NCBI GenBank assembly: GCA_004431415.1
Contig: QPMI01000036.1
Coordinates: forward strand, 444,001 to 508,000
DNA: 64,000 nucleotides
Origin: Cyanophora paradoxa
Taxonomy: Eukaryota > Glaucocystophyceae > Cyanophorales > Cyanophoraceae
Direction of reading: 5' to 3'
Shown one piece after another: positions 1 through 10,586 of this stretch. Both the position numbers and the translations under genes were made by a program. The notes under the pieces are model-generated. The model saw only the letters and a program-made list of their open reading frames with translations, made no database searches and was not told the origin of the DNA. Every line of letters begins with the position of its first letter. The stretch's first letter is position 1.

Positions 1-3000
1 GCGCTCGCCTTGCGCTGCGCCTCGATGCGCATCGCGAGGAGGTACTCGCGGCAGATCCCGACCAGCTCCTTGATCTCGTTCGCGTCGTCGCGCGAGTCCA
101 CGGTCACGAGCGGCAGCGCCGTCACGATGTACTGGAAGAGCGCCGACGCCTCGCTGAACTTGCCCTCCGTGACCGCCTTGTACGCCAGCCGGAGCCGCTC
201 GACGAGCGGGGGCAGCGAGAGCGCGACGGCGGGGCTCCCGACGGGGCCGCCCCCGCCCCGCGTCGGCGGGTGCTCCGGCATGTTCCGCAGGATCGGGAAG
301 CGGACGGCGGGGGCCGAGGGCGTCCCGGCGAAGCCGCCGTGCGCGCCCAGGTAGATCGCCATGAAGTGCTGCTTGAAGGGGGCGAAGTTGACGACGCCGA
401 GCTGCGAGTGAAGCAGCTGCATCGCGCTCTCGAACGAGCCGGCCGCGCAGTGCTCGGCGGCGAGCTGGCTGTGCTGCTGCCAGTACTGCGAGGCCGAGAC
501 GCCGGCCGTCGGGGGCACGTAGTACTCCTTGCCGGCGCCGCCGGCCTTGGCGCCCGAGCCCGAGGGGCCGGCGGGGACGTCGGGGATGACGAGGTCCTCC
601 TCCATGTCCCAGCCGCCGCCGCCCGAGTCGCCCACGCTCGCCTTGATCGCAGCCATGATGTCTGCGCCCGAGTCAGAGCCGGCGGGCGGGCCGCGAGCTG
701 TGCGCAGGGCGCAGCGCGGGGCCGCGCACCCTCGCCCTCGACCTCGGGGAGCTTGACGTCGTCGCCCCAGCCGGCGCCGCCGCCCGAGCCCGACGGCTCG
801 CCGTCCAGGTCGCCGTAGTCGGCGCCGGCGCCCTCGCCGCCGGCCGCCGCGAGGCGCTGCGAGGCCAGGAAGGCCTTCTCGTCGCCGGCGCTGCCGCCCT
901 CGAACATCCCCTTGCGGAAGACGATCGTGGGCCAGTTGCCCTCCCGGATGATCGGCACGGGCGGCTGCAGCAGGCGGGCGCCCTCTGGGTTCAGCGCCGG
1001 CAGCGCCTGGCCCTTCTCCAGAAGGTGCGCGCCCAGCGCCTCCGCCTCAGCCTGCAGACCGTGCGTCGCCGCGCAGGCGAACGCCAGGCCCACTGCGCGA
1101 TCGCGCCTCTTCAGAAAGAGGGAAAGAAACGGATAGAAAAGAGGGCGCACGCTGGCCGGCCTGCTCGAGGACGGCGAGGCGCTCGGCGACGTCGCCGATG
1201 TAGAGGGCGTTCTGGAAGCGGCCCATGACGTCGCCGCGCATCTCCGCGATCTTGAGCATCTTGCGCAGCTTGTCGACGTTGCCGGTGATGAGGTACAGGA
1301 ACGAGAGGCGCTCGAAGTTCTTGGTGCGCTGGTAGCACATCTCGACGACGCCGAAGTTGCCCTGGCGCAGCGCCTCGACGCCGAGGCGGTGCCAGCACTC
1401 CTTCTCGTCCAGCGCCGTCGCCGACGCCATGGCGATCTCGAGGTTGCCGCACTCGAGCGCGAGCCCGAAGCGCGTGCGCTCGTCCTTGACGAAGTGGAGG
1501 GCGACCTCGGGGAAGCCCTTCTGCTGGAGGTACGCGATGATGGACTGCCCGCAGAGGCGCGAGTCGCGGATGAGGCGGACGACGTCGTCGTACTTGCGCT
1601 GCAGGAGCGCCAGCTTGAAGAGGAACTCGGCGCACTCGATGGAGAGCGTCCGGCACTTGCCCTCGCGGTCCAGACAGTGCACCGTGCTGCCGCGCACGCG
1701 CGAGACGTACACCGGCACCTCCAGCGTGCGAATGATCCCGTTGTCCCCGTTCGGCAGGCAGTACTTGATGTGGTTGAGCGTCGTGTAGATGAAGACGCCG
1801 TTCTCGTCCCACGCCCCGCTCTTCACGCGGATCTGCGCCCCGCGCGCTCAGCCGCCGGCGGGCGGCCCCGGTGCGGGCGGCGCGCACGGTCTCGTGGACG
1901 GTGCAGAGGTGCTCCAGCTTGCGGTTCGCGATGATGATCGCTGCGCGGCCGAGTCGGCGAGGTGCGGAAAGAAGGGACGGAAAGGAAAGGTGGCCCGCAC
2001 CGTGCTTGCCGAGGAGGGCGACGAAGGACATGTCGGGGGACCAGACGACGTACTTGATGGCCGGCGTGCCGAGCTCGCCGATCGCCTTGCGCTGCTGGAT
2101 GTCGAAGAGCGTCATCTTCTCCTCGGAGCGGAGCAGCAGGGCGCCGGTGCCAGCGTAGAAGAGCATGTCGGTCGTGACGTGCGGCGGCGAGAGCTTCTTC
2201 GTCACCTCGTTCTTCAGGTCCTTGATGAGGATCTGGTGGTGCTTGTCCAGCACAGCGAAGCGGTTGCGCGCCACGAAAACCGCCGAGTTGCCGCTCCCGC
2301 GCTTGGCGTCCATGCCGTCCGCCCCGCGCCCGTCCTTGGGAATCACGTAGAGCTCGTACGTGCCGCCGTCGGCGTCCGTGCAGACGAGCGCGGCGTTCTC
2401 CGCCGGGTTGTACGCGAGCGAGCGCAGGATGCCGCTGCCGCTGTTCTGAGTCCCCGGCCTCCGAAGGTTCAGTAGCGGCATGTCCTTCGACGTGTTCGTG
2501 TCGAACGCCCGCAGGAAGCGGTCTGCGGCGCGGCCGGCTCAGAGAGCGAGCGCCCGAAAGAGAGAGAGAGAAAGGGAGCCGGACCCTTGACGTAGTAGGT
2601 CTGGTGGCCGTGGACGCAGTAGGCGGGGCGCTCGCGCTCGAGCTTGAAGACGATCATGCCGCTGTCGTGCCCGGCCGCCAGCAGGTTCTGCTCGGGGTGC
2701 GCCGAGAGGATCCAGAAGCGGTCGTGCTCCCGCCGGAAGGTCTGCGCCCCCGAGCGCTTCGACATGTCCCACACTGCCGCCGCCGCCGGTCAGAGAAGAT
2801 GGGGGCGAGGGCCGGAGAGGGGCGGGGCGGCGCACCGCGGATGGACTTGTCCTCGGAGTTGGAGATGATGAGCTCCTGGCGGGGGTGGAAGAGCACGCAG
2901 GAGACGTTGTTCACGTGCCCGCGCAGCGTGTCCACCTCCCACGCCTTCGTCTCTGCGGTGCGCGTGAGCGGCGCGGCCGCCGGCGCATACCGTCGTTTAG

Positions 3001-3846
3001 CAAGAGATCCTCGACGCGGGGCGCACCATTCATGCGCCACAACTTGACCTGACGATCATCGGCGCCGGAGACGATGAGCGGCAGGGTGGGGTGGAAGGAC
3101 GCCCAGTTGACGCCGCGGTCGTGGCCCTCCAGCACGTACTTCACGATGGCATCGCTGCCACCGAACAGGTCGGTGTTCACGGGCGGGATGCGGATCGAGT
3201 CCTCGGACGCCGAGACGGTCTTCTTGCGGAGACCTTCGCGCGCGAGGGCTTCAGAACGCGCGGCGCGTCGAAGCGAGAGGAGCAGAGGCAGTGCACACCG
3301 CCAATGTCCCAGACACGGACGGTTTGATCGAGGGAGGCGGAGACGACGAGGTCGTCCTTGGGATGGAACGCGGCGCACATCACGTAGTGGTTGTGGCCGG
3401 TTAGTACCGCGATGCATGTGCGGGACTGCCAGTTCCAGATGCGAATGGTCTGGTCGTCCGACGCGCTGACGATCCACGGATACTCGTGGTGGAACTGCAC
3501 CGTTCGAATGTAGTCCAGGTGGCCCAGCAGCGTGAAAAGGCACCGACGAAGCTTGTAGTTCCACACCTTGATCTTGTAGTCGTCACCGCCCGAGACGAAG
3601 AGCGGCTGGCTCTTGTGGAAGTGGACACCGCGAACAGGGCCTGCATGGGCGCGTCGGCGGCGGCGCGGGCGGGCGGGCTGGGGCGGCCGGACCATCGTGC
3701 TCATCAAAGCGGTCCAGCAGGGTCCCCATCCGGTAGTCCCACAGCTGGATGATGCCATTGTGGAGCGAGGCGAGGATCCATGGCCGCCGAGGGTGGAAGG
3801 CCAGGCCCTTCACGCGGTTGCTCTTGGTCTCGAATTTCGTCAACAT
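1..3846 (-). CDS. COPA: Coatomer subunit alpha (alpha-COP), 3'-truncated by window edge
   Basis: Alpha-COP is the scaffold of the COPI coat that returns Golgi vesicles to the ER and binds dilysine cargo through its N-terminal propeller. The start ATG is at 3846. The first exons give the near-invariant N-terminus ([19 protein letters not shown]) and WD40 repeats with [20 protein letters not shown] and [18 protein letters not shown]. An alpha-solenoid follows ([20 protein letters not shown]), then an acidic linker and the C-terminal COPI domain, which leaves the window roughly 115 residues before its usual end. I place nine introns, all GT-AG, by restoring the family alignment: 3641-3692, 3234-3298, 2953-3026, 2774-2835, 2523-2584, 1941-2000, 1833-1887, 1093-1150 and 662-729. 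Most begin GTGCG or GTCCGG. Unlike genes further right, it shows no GC donors. Confidence 0.97.
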
Positions 3847-4209
3847 CGCGCTACGCTCCGGGCAGGCTGCTTATCGATGCGCTCACGCTCGCCCGGCCGA
3901 GGGCTTCTTCCCCTACGACTGCTGGGTGCGAACGCACAGCCTGAACCGCCTCCTCGCGGAAGGAGAGCCTTAGCTAGCGAACGCCGGCTCCAAAGCTGAG
4001 CGACGAATCCGAGTGCCCCCCTCGCAGTTCTCCCCCCCCCCCGGAATTCAGGAAACTGTCAGGTGACGCTCACGTTCACGTCCTGGCTCCCGGCCATTAC
4101 TTAGTATCAGAAGTCTTGTCCTGAAAGCGCTTCCGTGCTCGGTCCCGTCGTGAAGCTGAAGCGCGCTGCTCCCAAAGCACGTTCAGCGTCTCCGGACTTC
4201 ACAGCACCG
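3847..4209. promoter_or_regulatory. Shared upstream region of COPA and the F-box/LRR gene
   Basis: These 363 bp separate two divergent start codons, so both promoters must lie here or overlap the genes. A C-run occurs near 4031-4041. I see no convincing TATA box. The assignment rests on gene orientation only. Confidence 0.4.
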
Positions 4210-5972
4210 ATGCAGCTTGAGCGGAGCCTGAAGCGGGCGAGGCCGGACGAGTGGGAGCTCGAGGAGCCGGAGGGCCAGCACTGCGGGCTCTGGTCCATCC
4301 CGGACGAGCTGCAGGAGCGCATTCTCGCCGAGCTCGGCCCCGCGGAGGCGTGGCGGACTGCGCGGCGGACGTGCCGGCAGCTGCGGGCGCTGGTGGACGG
4401 CATCGAGTGGAAGGTGCTCGAGGCGAAGGGGAGCAGGCCGGAGGTGTTCGGCTCGCTCGCGGCGGCCGTGTGGGGCGGGCGCCTGCGGCTGAAGGAGGCC
4501 GCCGCCGTGAGGCTGGACGTGGTCTACGGGTTCCTGCGGGACAAGCCCGCCCACAGCTCCGCCAGCTGGCTGCGGTTCATGGCCCCGCAGCTGCACTGGA
4601 ACTTTCTCGGAGACGCCGCGTTCGGCGCGCTGCGGGCGTGCTCGGCGGCGGCGGGAGGCGCCGGCCTGGGGGAGGCGAGCGTGCGCCTCAGGAGGTGGCG
4701 CGGCTTCTGCGAGAACAGGCGGTACCAGGACACCAGCGCGATGACCGAGCACATCGTCGGGGTGCTGGACGCGCTGCAGCCGCCGGCCACGGCTATGGAG
4801 ACGGACGCGGGCCCGGCTGCGGCCGCCAGCTGCAGCCGCGTCCGCGGCGTCAGCATCGCCTGCGACGAGGACCGTGGCGGCTGGGGCCTCGACGTGGACC
4901 CCGGCTCGGTCCGGCGGGCCCTCTCGCCGTTCTCGGGCCTGCAGTCCCTGGCCCTGCCGCACGTGCTCCAGGACAGCGCGCTCCCGGCGCTCGCGGCGGC
5001 GGTCGTCGAGGCGTGCCCCTCGCTCCGCAGCCTGCTGCTCCCCATCCCGGGCAACGAGGCCCCCCGTATTCTCGAGCAGCTCGCGCGCTTAGAGCACCTC
5101 GAGGAGCTGCGGGCGTGGAGCCTCCCCTCGCGCTCGCGCCGCTCCCGCCCGCTCTCGCTGGACTGCGACGGTGCCTTCGTCGCGTTCCTGGAGAGCCCCG
5201 CCGGGCGCAACCTGCGCGTCCTCGGCGACCGGTGCGGCCCCGCCCGCCTGCGCCGCGCGGCGCCCCCGGCCACGCTCACCTGCCGGCAGGACGGTCCCGG
5301 AGGGCGAGGAGGGCGCCGGCGCGGGCGGGGCCTGCCCCGTCGTCCTCGGCACCGACGTGCTGGAGGCGCTCCCGCGCCTCCCGCGCCTGGAGCGGCTGGA
5401 CTTTGCCGGCGGGGTCGACCTGCGCATCCACGCCGGCCGGGACACCGAGCCGGCGCGGCGCTCGCTGCCGGCGCGGGCCGTGGCGCGCCTCGGCGACTGC
5501 CCGGCGCTCGCCGAGCTCGCCGTCTGCGTCGGCGTGGGCGTCGCGTCGGCCCCGGCGGCCATGCGCGGCCTGGCGGAGGCCCTCGAGAACTCCACCAGCC
5601 TGCGCCACCTCGACCTGTACCTCGGTGAGGCCGCCTGCGATCCCGCTCCGGCGCCGGTGCAGCTGACGCCCGGGCGCCTGCGCGGGCAGCGGTGCACGAG
5701 GACTTCCCGCAGGGGTACGGCGGGGCGCTGGGCCGCCTGCTGGCCGCCGCCGCGCCCCTCCTCCGCTCCTTCCACGCCGAGGGCGGGGCCGGCGAGCCGG
5801 ACGAGGCGCTGGCGGGGGCGCTGGGGCGGCCGGCCCGCTGGGCGCCGAGCTCGCGGAGGCGTACGCGTGGGGCGGCGGGGAGCGCCCGCAGTGGCGCCGC
5901 GCCGGGAGCCGCGCCCTCTACGCGGACGTGGACCCCCTCGTCGGCTTCGACTTCGACCTCGACCTCGAGTGA
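4210..5972 (+). CDS. F-box/leucine-rich-repeat-like protein
   Basis: The first in-frame ATG is at 4210. Residues about 28-70 resemble an F-box (LWSIPDELQERILAEL, then a TCRQLRALV helix), the Skp1-binding motif of SCF ubiquitin-ligase adaptors. The rest has loosely repeated leucine-rich segments (LRSLLLPIPG, LEHLEELRAW, LERLDFAGG, LRHLDLYL), as in substrate-binding LRR arrays, and may end in acidic GFDFDLDLE. Two introns fit the local pattern: 5232-5289 (GTGCGG...CAG) and 5625-5689 (GTGAGG...CAG), and both restore frame. Between about 5815 and 5850 one further frame change is needed to reach the proposed stop, so the 3' end is uncertain. The specific substrate cannot be inferred. A generic LRR protein without F-box function is the alternative. 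Confidence 0.5.
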
Positions 5973-6385
5973 GTGTGGCCGCGTACCCGCCCCGCCTGCC
6001 CACATCGTCTTCGTTCTCTGGATCTGGTGCGCGCCCGGTCCCCCGCCCGCCCGCCCGCCCCGCCCCCTGCCGTGCGGGGCTTGACTCGCCTTCGAGCTCC
6101 CTTAGCGCTCGAGCCGCCCCGTCGCGATCGTCGCCGCGCTCGCTGCGCATGCATGCTCGACCGCAACTCGCCCGCAACGTTAACGTTAACTGCCGCAACG
6201 CGCTTAGCTCCCCGGGTCCCTCCCGCTAGGTCCGCACGCTAACTCAAACCGAACTGGAAGCAAGAAACGTTTCCAAGTTTTTTTTGAGTTGAAGGGTATC
6301 AAGTTTCGCATGTATCATAGTATTTGCAAAAATAAAAAAAGCTATCATACCGCTGCAAAGTGATTGCCAGACGTCGACGCTATAG
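5973..6385. other. Convergent intergenic spacer
   Basis: This lies between the 3' ends of the F-box/LRR gene and the mTERF gene. It starts GC-rich and turns AT-rich at about 6240-6350, with a T-run and an A-rich stretch (aaaaataaaaaaag) suited to 3' end formation on either strand. No gene is seen. Confidence 0.4.
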
Positions 6386-8447
6386 CTACGGCGCCGCCTC
6401 CGCAGCTGCAGCATGAGCGGGGTCGTTGGCCGTGGGCCGGTGCGGCTGCGCGCCGGCGGCGGCGGCGGCGCGGCGGGCCCGGAGGAAGGCGCGGAAGAGC
6501 TTCGGGGTGGACCCGACGCACGCAGCGAAGCGGTCGTCGGACGCGCGGGCGAGGTCCGCGGGCGCCAGCCCCTCCGCCCGCCCCTCCGCCTCCGCGAAGT
6601 CAAGCCTGCGAGGGCCGCATACATAAGCGAGCCGTAAGAAAGAGAGAAAGCAGGGAAGGGCGGCGGCGCGCCGGGCCTCGAGGGCGCCGAGGTCGCGGCG
6701 GAAGAGGGCGGGGCAGCGCGCCGCCTCCTCCAGAGAGAGCCCGAGGCGGCCCTCCAAAAACCTGGGGGCGGATTCAGAGGGGGAGATAGAGGGGGGGGTA
6801 GAGGGGGCGCGCCGGAGGCGGGGCGCGATCTCGTCCTCGGGGTGCATCGCAAGCACGCCGGGCGCCCTCCGCAGCAGCCGCGCCTGAGGCGGGGGCGGGG
6901 CTCAGGTGAACTTGCGGGGGGGTAGAGGGAAGCGGGGGGCTGACCACGCCGCGGGCGTCCAGGCCGGCCTGCCGCGCGGCGGCGTGAGGGGCGGGAAGGC
7001 CGGGGCGGGGCCGGGCGGGGCGGATCTATAAATAGCGACAAAATGCTCTTTGCTTTGGCGGGGCGGAGAGGGCCGAAAGCGGACCCGCTGGAGGGCGGCG
7101 GCGGCGGAGTGCCAGAGGAGGAGCGGGGCGGCGAAGGCGGCCGGGTCCCGCCTGCACATAACCCCGATCTGCCGCGCGGCTCGCGATCGGCCGGGCGCCT
7201 GCTTCATCGGGCGGGGCGGGGCGGGGCGGGCCTGGGGGCGGGAGATCCCCCAGCCGAGGAGGAAGAACAGCTTGGGGGAGAGGTCGTTCTCGTAGCTGCT
7301 CGGCGGGCGCGCGGCGTAAGAGGGGCGGAAAGCCAAGGGCGGCGGGGCGGCCGAGCCTGGCGCGGAGGAGGGCCCGGCAGCGCGTCACGATGCGACCCCG
7401 CGCCTCGACGGGTACCTGAATCGGACTCGGCGGGGGTACGGGCAGGGCGGGGGAGGCGGGGAGGGGTACCGAGGTCTCCTCGAGGAACGCAACGAGGTCG
7501 TTGAAGGAGGAGGAGAAGGCCTGCGGGGCGACCTCGACCGGGGGTACGCGAAAAAGCCGAACAGCTGAAGCCGGGGGGGTACCGCGAAGAGGAGGTCGGG
7601 GTCCTCGCGGAAGAGGCGGCGGGCGGCGGGGGAGCCGACGGCGAGGCCGAGGCGCGCGTAGGCCTCGCCGGCGATCGCCATGTCGTCCTCGTCGGCGAAG
7701 AGCCGCCGCGGGTTGCGCCTCACCTCCGCTAGCACGTCCCCGCGACGCACGCCGGCCTCCTCCCAGAGCGCCGTGCGCCGCCGCAGCACCGCCGGGCTGT
7801 GCCGCAGCAGCTCCGGCTCCAGGCTCAGCGTCAGGAACGCCTCCTGTGCGCGGTGCGGAGATCAGGAGGGGGGCCGGGGGCGGTCCGAGGCGGCGGCGGG
7901 GCGGGGCGCGCCCTGGGGTCCATCTGAATGTCCTCAGTGAGGAAGGCCATGACGGGGCGGAGGACGGTGTCGACGCTCAGGCCGACGAGCAGCGGCGCGT
8001 TGACGTACGCCTCCCCGATCTCCAGCGGGTGCAGGCCCTGCCCCAGCAGGAACTCGAACGTCGGCTGTACGCAGCGCTCGACGTCCAGAAACTTCACCCG
8101 CGGCCGCTTCTCGAGCACCTGCGCCGGCGCCCCGCTCGCACGCCGCGCCGCATGCGAGGCGCGGGCCCGCGCGGGGCGCCGCTACCTTCACGATGTGCGA
8201 GTCCGGGACGCCCTGCGAGCCGCGCGTGAGCCGCGCAAACGGAGGCGGCGGACGCTCCGCGGCGCACGACGCTGGAGAGGAAGAAGACGGCGTTGCTGTC
8301 CGCGTCCGGGTCGTAGATTTGCGAGCGCTCCCAAATCCGCCTCGGCCGCCGCATCCAGATCTGACACCTTGCGCTCTCGCGCGGCCGCACCAGCGACCTC
8401 GGCCTTGGAACGGCCGGCGCCGGCGCCAGAAACGCGCAGCCGAACAT
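6386..8447 (-). CDS. mTERF-domain protein, probably organelle-targeted
   Basis: mTERF proteins are helical-repeat nucleic-acid binders that act in organelle transcription termination, splicing or ribosome assembly. Successive exons read FLSSV, GVPDSHIVK, then VLEKRPRVKFLDVERCV. After these come repeats with the family pattern of a short helix, a proline-leucine turn and a second helix: APLLVGLSVDTVLRPVMAFL, a segment with RNPRRLF, and DLSPKLFFLLGWG. The N-terminus after the ATG at 8447 (MFGCAFLAPAPAVPRPRS) is basic and alanine/proline-rich, consistent with a transit peptide. Several introns begin GC, not GT: 7844-7911, 6762-6812 and 6606-6671, each GCGCGCC...CAG, and each keeps phase. The exon structure between 6900 and 7700 is only partly resolved. 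Confidence 0.82.
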
Positions 8448-8848
8448 CGCCGGCGCGCGGCTCCCACGTCCTCCTCCAATCGGCCGGCGGACGGCGCGAG
8501 TGGGGCCGTGCGGGTGCAAGCTAACCGCTGACGTCGGACGTCTCCTTTTGTGATCCTTGCACACGGCTTTGCTGTAAAAGCGCTCTCAAACCCGAGATGG
8601 TTGCTGGCTGGCTGATCGTGGTTTCGTGTACTCCCCTGCTCACGGCTCGAAGTCGGCTTCAACGCTGCACTCGCGCCTCTAGGGGCACTCTCTGCTGCTT
8701 CTGACTGTCATTCGAGCGCTTGGCACTGGTGTTCAGGCTAGATCCACCTCGGGTCGAAGGCCGCGAGGCAACCGCGAAAGTTAGCTAGTGGCGGCAGCAT
8801 GGCGTAGGAGCGCGTTTGGCAGCCTCAGCTAGCATCTAGAAGCTCGGC
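8448..8848. promoter_or_regulatory. Shared upstream region of mTERF and the unrecognised gene
   Basis: This is a 401 bp region between divergent start codons. GC falls below that of the flanking coding DNA. No clear core-promoter motif is visible, so the function follows from orientation only. Confidence 0.35.
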
Positions 8849-10504
8849 ATGAGGGACGCGTTCTGCGCGGAGGTGCTCCGCCGCGCGGAGCCGCACCTGC
8901 CCTACCGGCCCGAGCTCCCGCAGCCGCGACGGGCGAGGAAGCCGCAACTGCTCGTCCCGGGTCTGCAGGACGTCATTGCCATCCAGCAGACTTTCCGCGA
9001 GCCGCCGCCCAACTCGCTGTTCCGAGCCCAGGCGATGACGCAGCAGGAGGCCATCCGGTGCCCCTTGCCATTCGCTCTATATCCTCGCTGAGCTGCAGGC
9101 TGAGCCGAACGGGGCCCGGCCGCGGGCGCAGGGTCTACCGGGACCGGGGCGAGCCCGTGCCGTCGCTCATCACGCACACCCTCTCCGACGTGCAGTTCAG
9201 CCTGCCGGAGCCGCCCTCCCCGCGCCGCTTCCGCCCCCCGCCCGTCCGCAAGATCCCGCCCCTCCGGGCGTCCCGCCCCGCCCCCGGGGCCTCTGCGGAG
9301 GGGCCCTCCTCCGCCCCCGCCCGCTTCCGAGAGCCGACGTGCGCGCCCCCGGACCCCCGGGCCCAGCCGCGCCCGACGCCCGACCCGCGCGCAGGACCTC
9401 GTGGGAGCGGCGGGAGCAGGCGGCGAATGCCGCGCGCCTGCGGCGGAGGGAGCTGCTGTACGGCCCGGGCGCCGCGTACCCCCCCTCGCCGCGGGCCCCG
9501 GCCCCGGCCCCGCCGGCGAGGCCGTCCGCCTCGACCCTGGAGCATGCCAGCCCGCGGGGTCCCTCCCCGCGGAGCGCGGGGGGCGACTCGCCGGGCCCCG
9601 CGAGCGACTACTTCGACGAGCCGGAACCGCCGGTACCCCCACTCGCCCCCCCCCCCTCTCCCCTCGTCCTCACATCCGGAGCCCAGCCGCACGCTGCCGG
9701 CCCGCCCAGGGCCTTTGACGAGAGCATGGTGGTGCGGACGCTGGCGGCGGCGCTGGCGGCGAGCGACGACGCCGCCTTCCTCGCCGCGTACGACGACCTC
9801 GTACCCGCCGACATGCTCCCCGAGTGCGAACGAAGCTTAGTTCTTAAGGAAGCGTAGGAGGCTTTAGGAAGCTTAGCGGGGCGGGCGGGCCGGCGGGGCG
9901 CAGGGAGGTGGAGCGGCTGAAGGAGCGGGCGCGGCTCCTCGCGGGGGAGAACCGCGACGAGGCCGTCCTCCGCAAGCTGAGGGCCTCCGCCCCCCAGCCC
10001 GGGGCGTCCGGGTCCCCTCCCGCCGCCCAGACGAAGAAGAAGAAACATGCTGCGGCGGCGGGGGCCGTGGCGGAAGCCAGGGCGGCCGGCTCGAGGCGGT
10101 CATCCCCCAAAGAGCGCCAGCAGCGGCCGAGGGCGGGGCCGGGGCCGCCGGGCCCGGGCCCCGCCGGCCGCCGCCGGTCCCTAGCCATCGCTTTGGACGC
10201 CGAGCCGCCGCGCAGCAGGCGCGGCTCGGCGGTCGAGTGGCCGTTCTTCCGCCGCGCCTCCCTCGGTGCGAGCGCCGGCGCCGGCGCCGGCGCCCGCCCG
10301 TTATTCACGAGCGCGGCGCAGTGGTTGGGCTGGCGCGGGCAGGGCGAGCGCGAGCGTGCCTGTACCCCTGCGTGCGCCGGGGGGGCCGGCCGCGGGCGAG
10401 CCGCCCTCGCGCCGCGGGAGCGCCCTGGCGCCCGGCCCCCTCCACGCGCACCCGGGCCGCCCCAGCGCCGCCGCCGTCCCCACCCTCGACGCCTAGCTAG
10501 CTAG
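8849..10504 (+). CDS. Unrecognised proline/alanine/arginine-rich protein
   Basis: I do not recognise this protein. Exon 1 starts at the ATG at 8849 and reads MRDAFCAEVLRRAEPHLPYR, then LLVPGLQDVIAIQQTFREPP. An intron at 9058-9131 (GTGCCC...GCGCAG) joins it in frame to VYRDRGEPVPSLITHTLSD. Downstream are long low-complexity Pro/Ala/Arg stretches and two more ordered parts: an acidic, helical segment with ESMVVRTLAAALAASDDAAF, and a basic coiled-coil-like segment starting REVERLKERARLLAGENRDE. No transmembrane segment or catalytic motif is visible. Exon borders after 9300 and the stop are uncertain. The divergent neighbour is the mTERF gene. Confidence 0.45.
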
Positions 10505-10586
10505 CGCTCCGCAGCCTTCTCCTTGTAATAGTATCCGGTTCGAAACAACAACAGCAGAGCTACTCAACTCCTGAGCCCCCTAGGCC

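Noticed and set aside
122..1150. Long minus-strand frame rich in Arg/Ser/Thr after residue 150
   Set aside because: The first part is COPA. The rest is intron read-through into a wrong frame past the intron at 662-729.
4524..6005. 493-codon minus-strand open frame opposite the F-box/LRR gene
   Set aside because: Arg/Pro/Ala-rich composition and exact overlap with a better-supported plus-strand gene show it is a shadow frame of GC-rich coding DNA.
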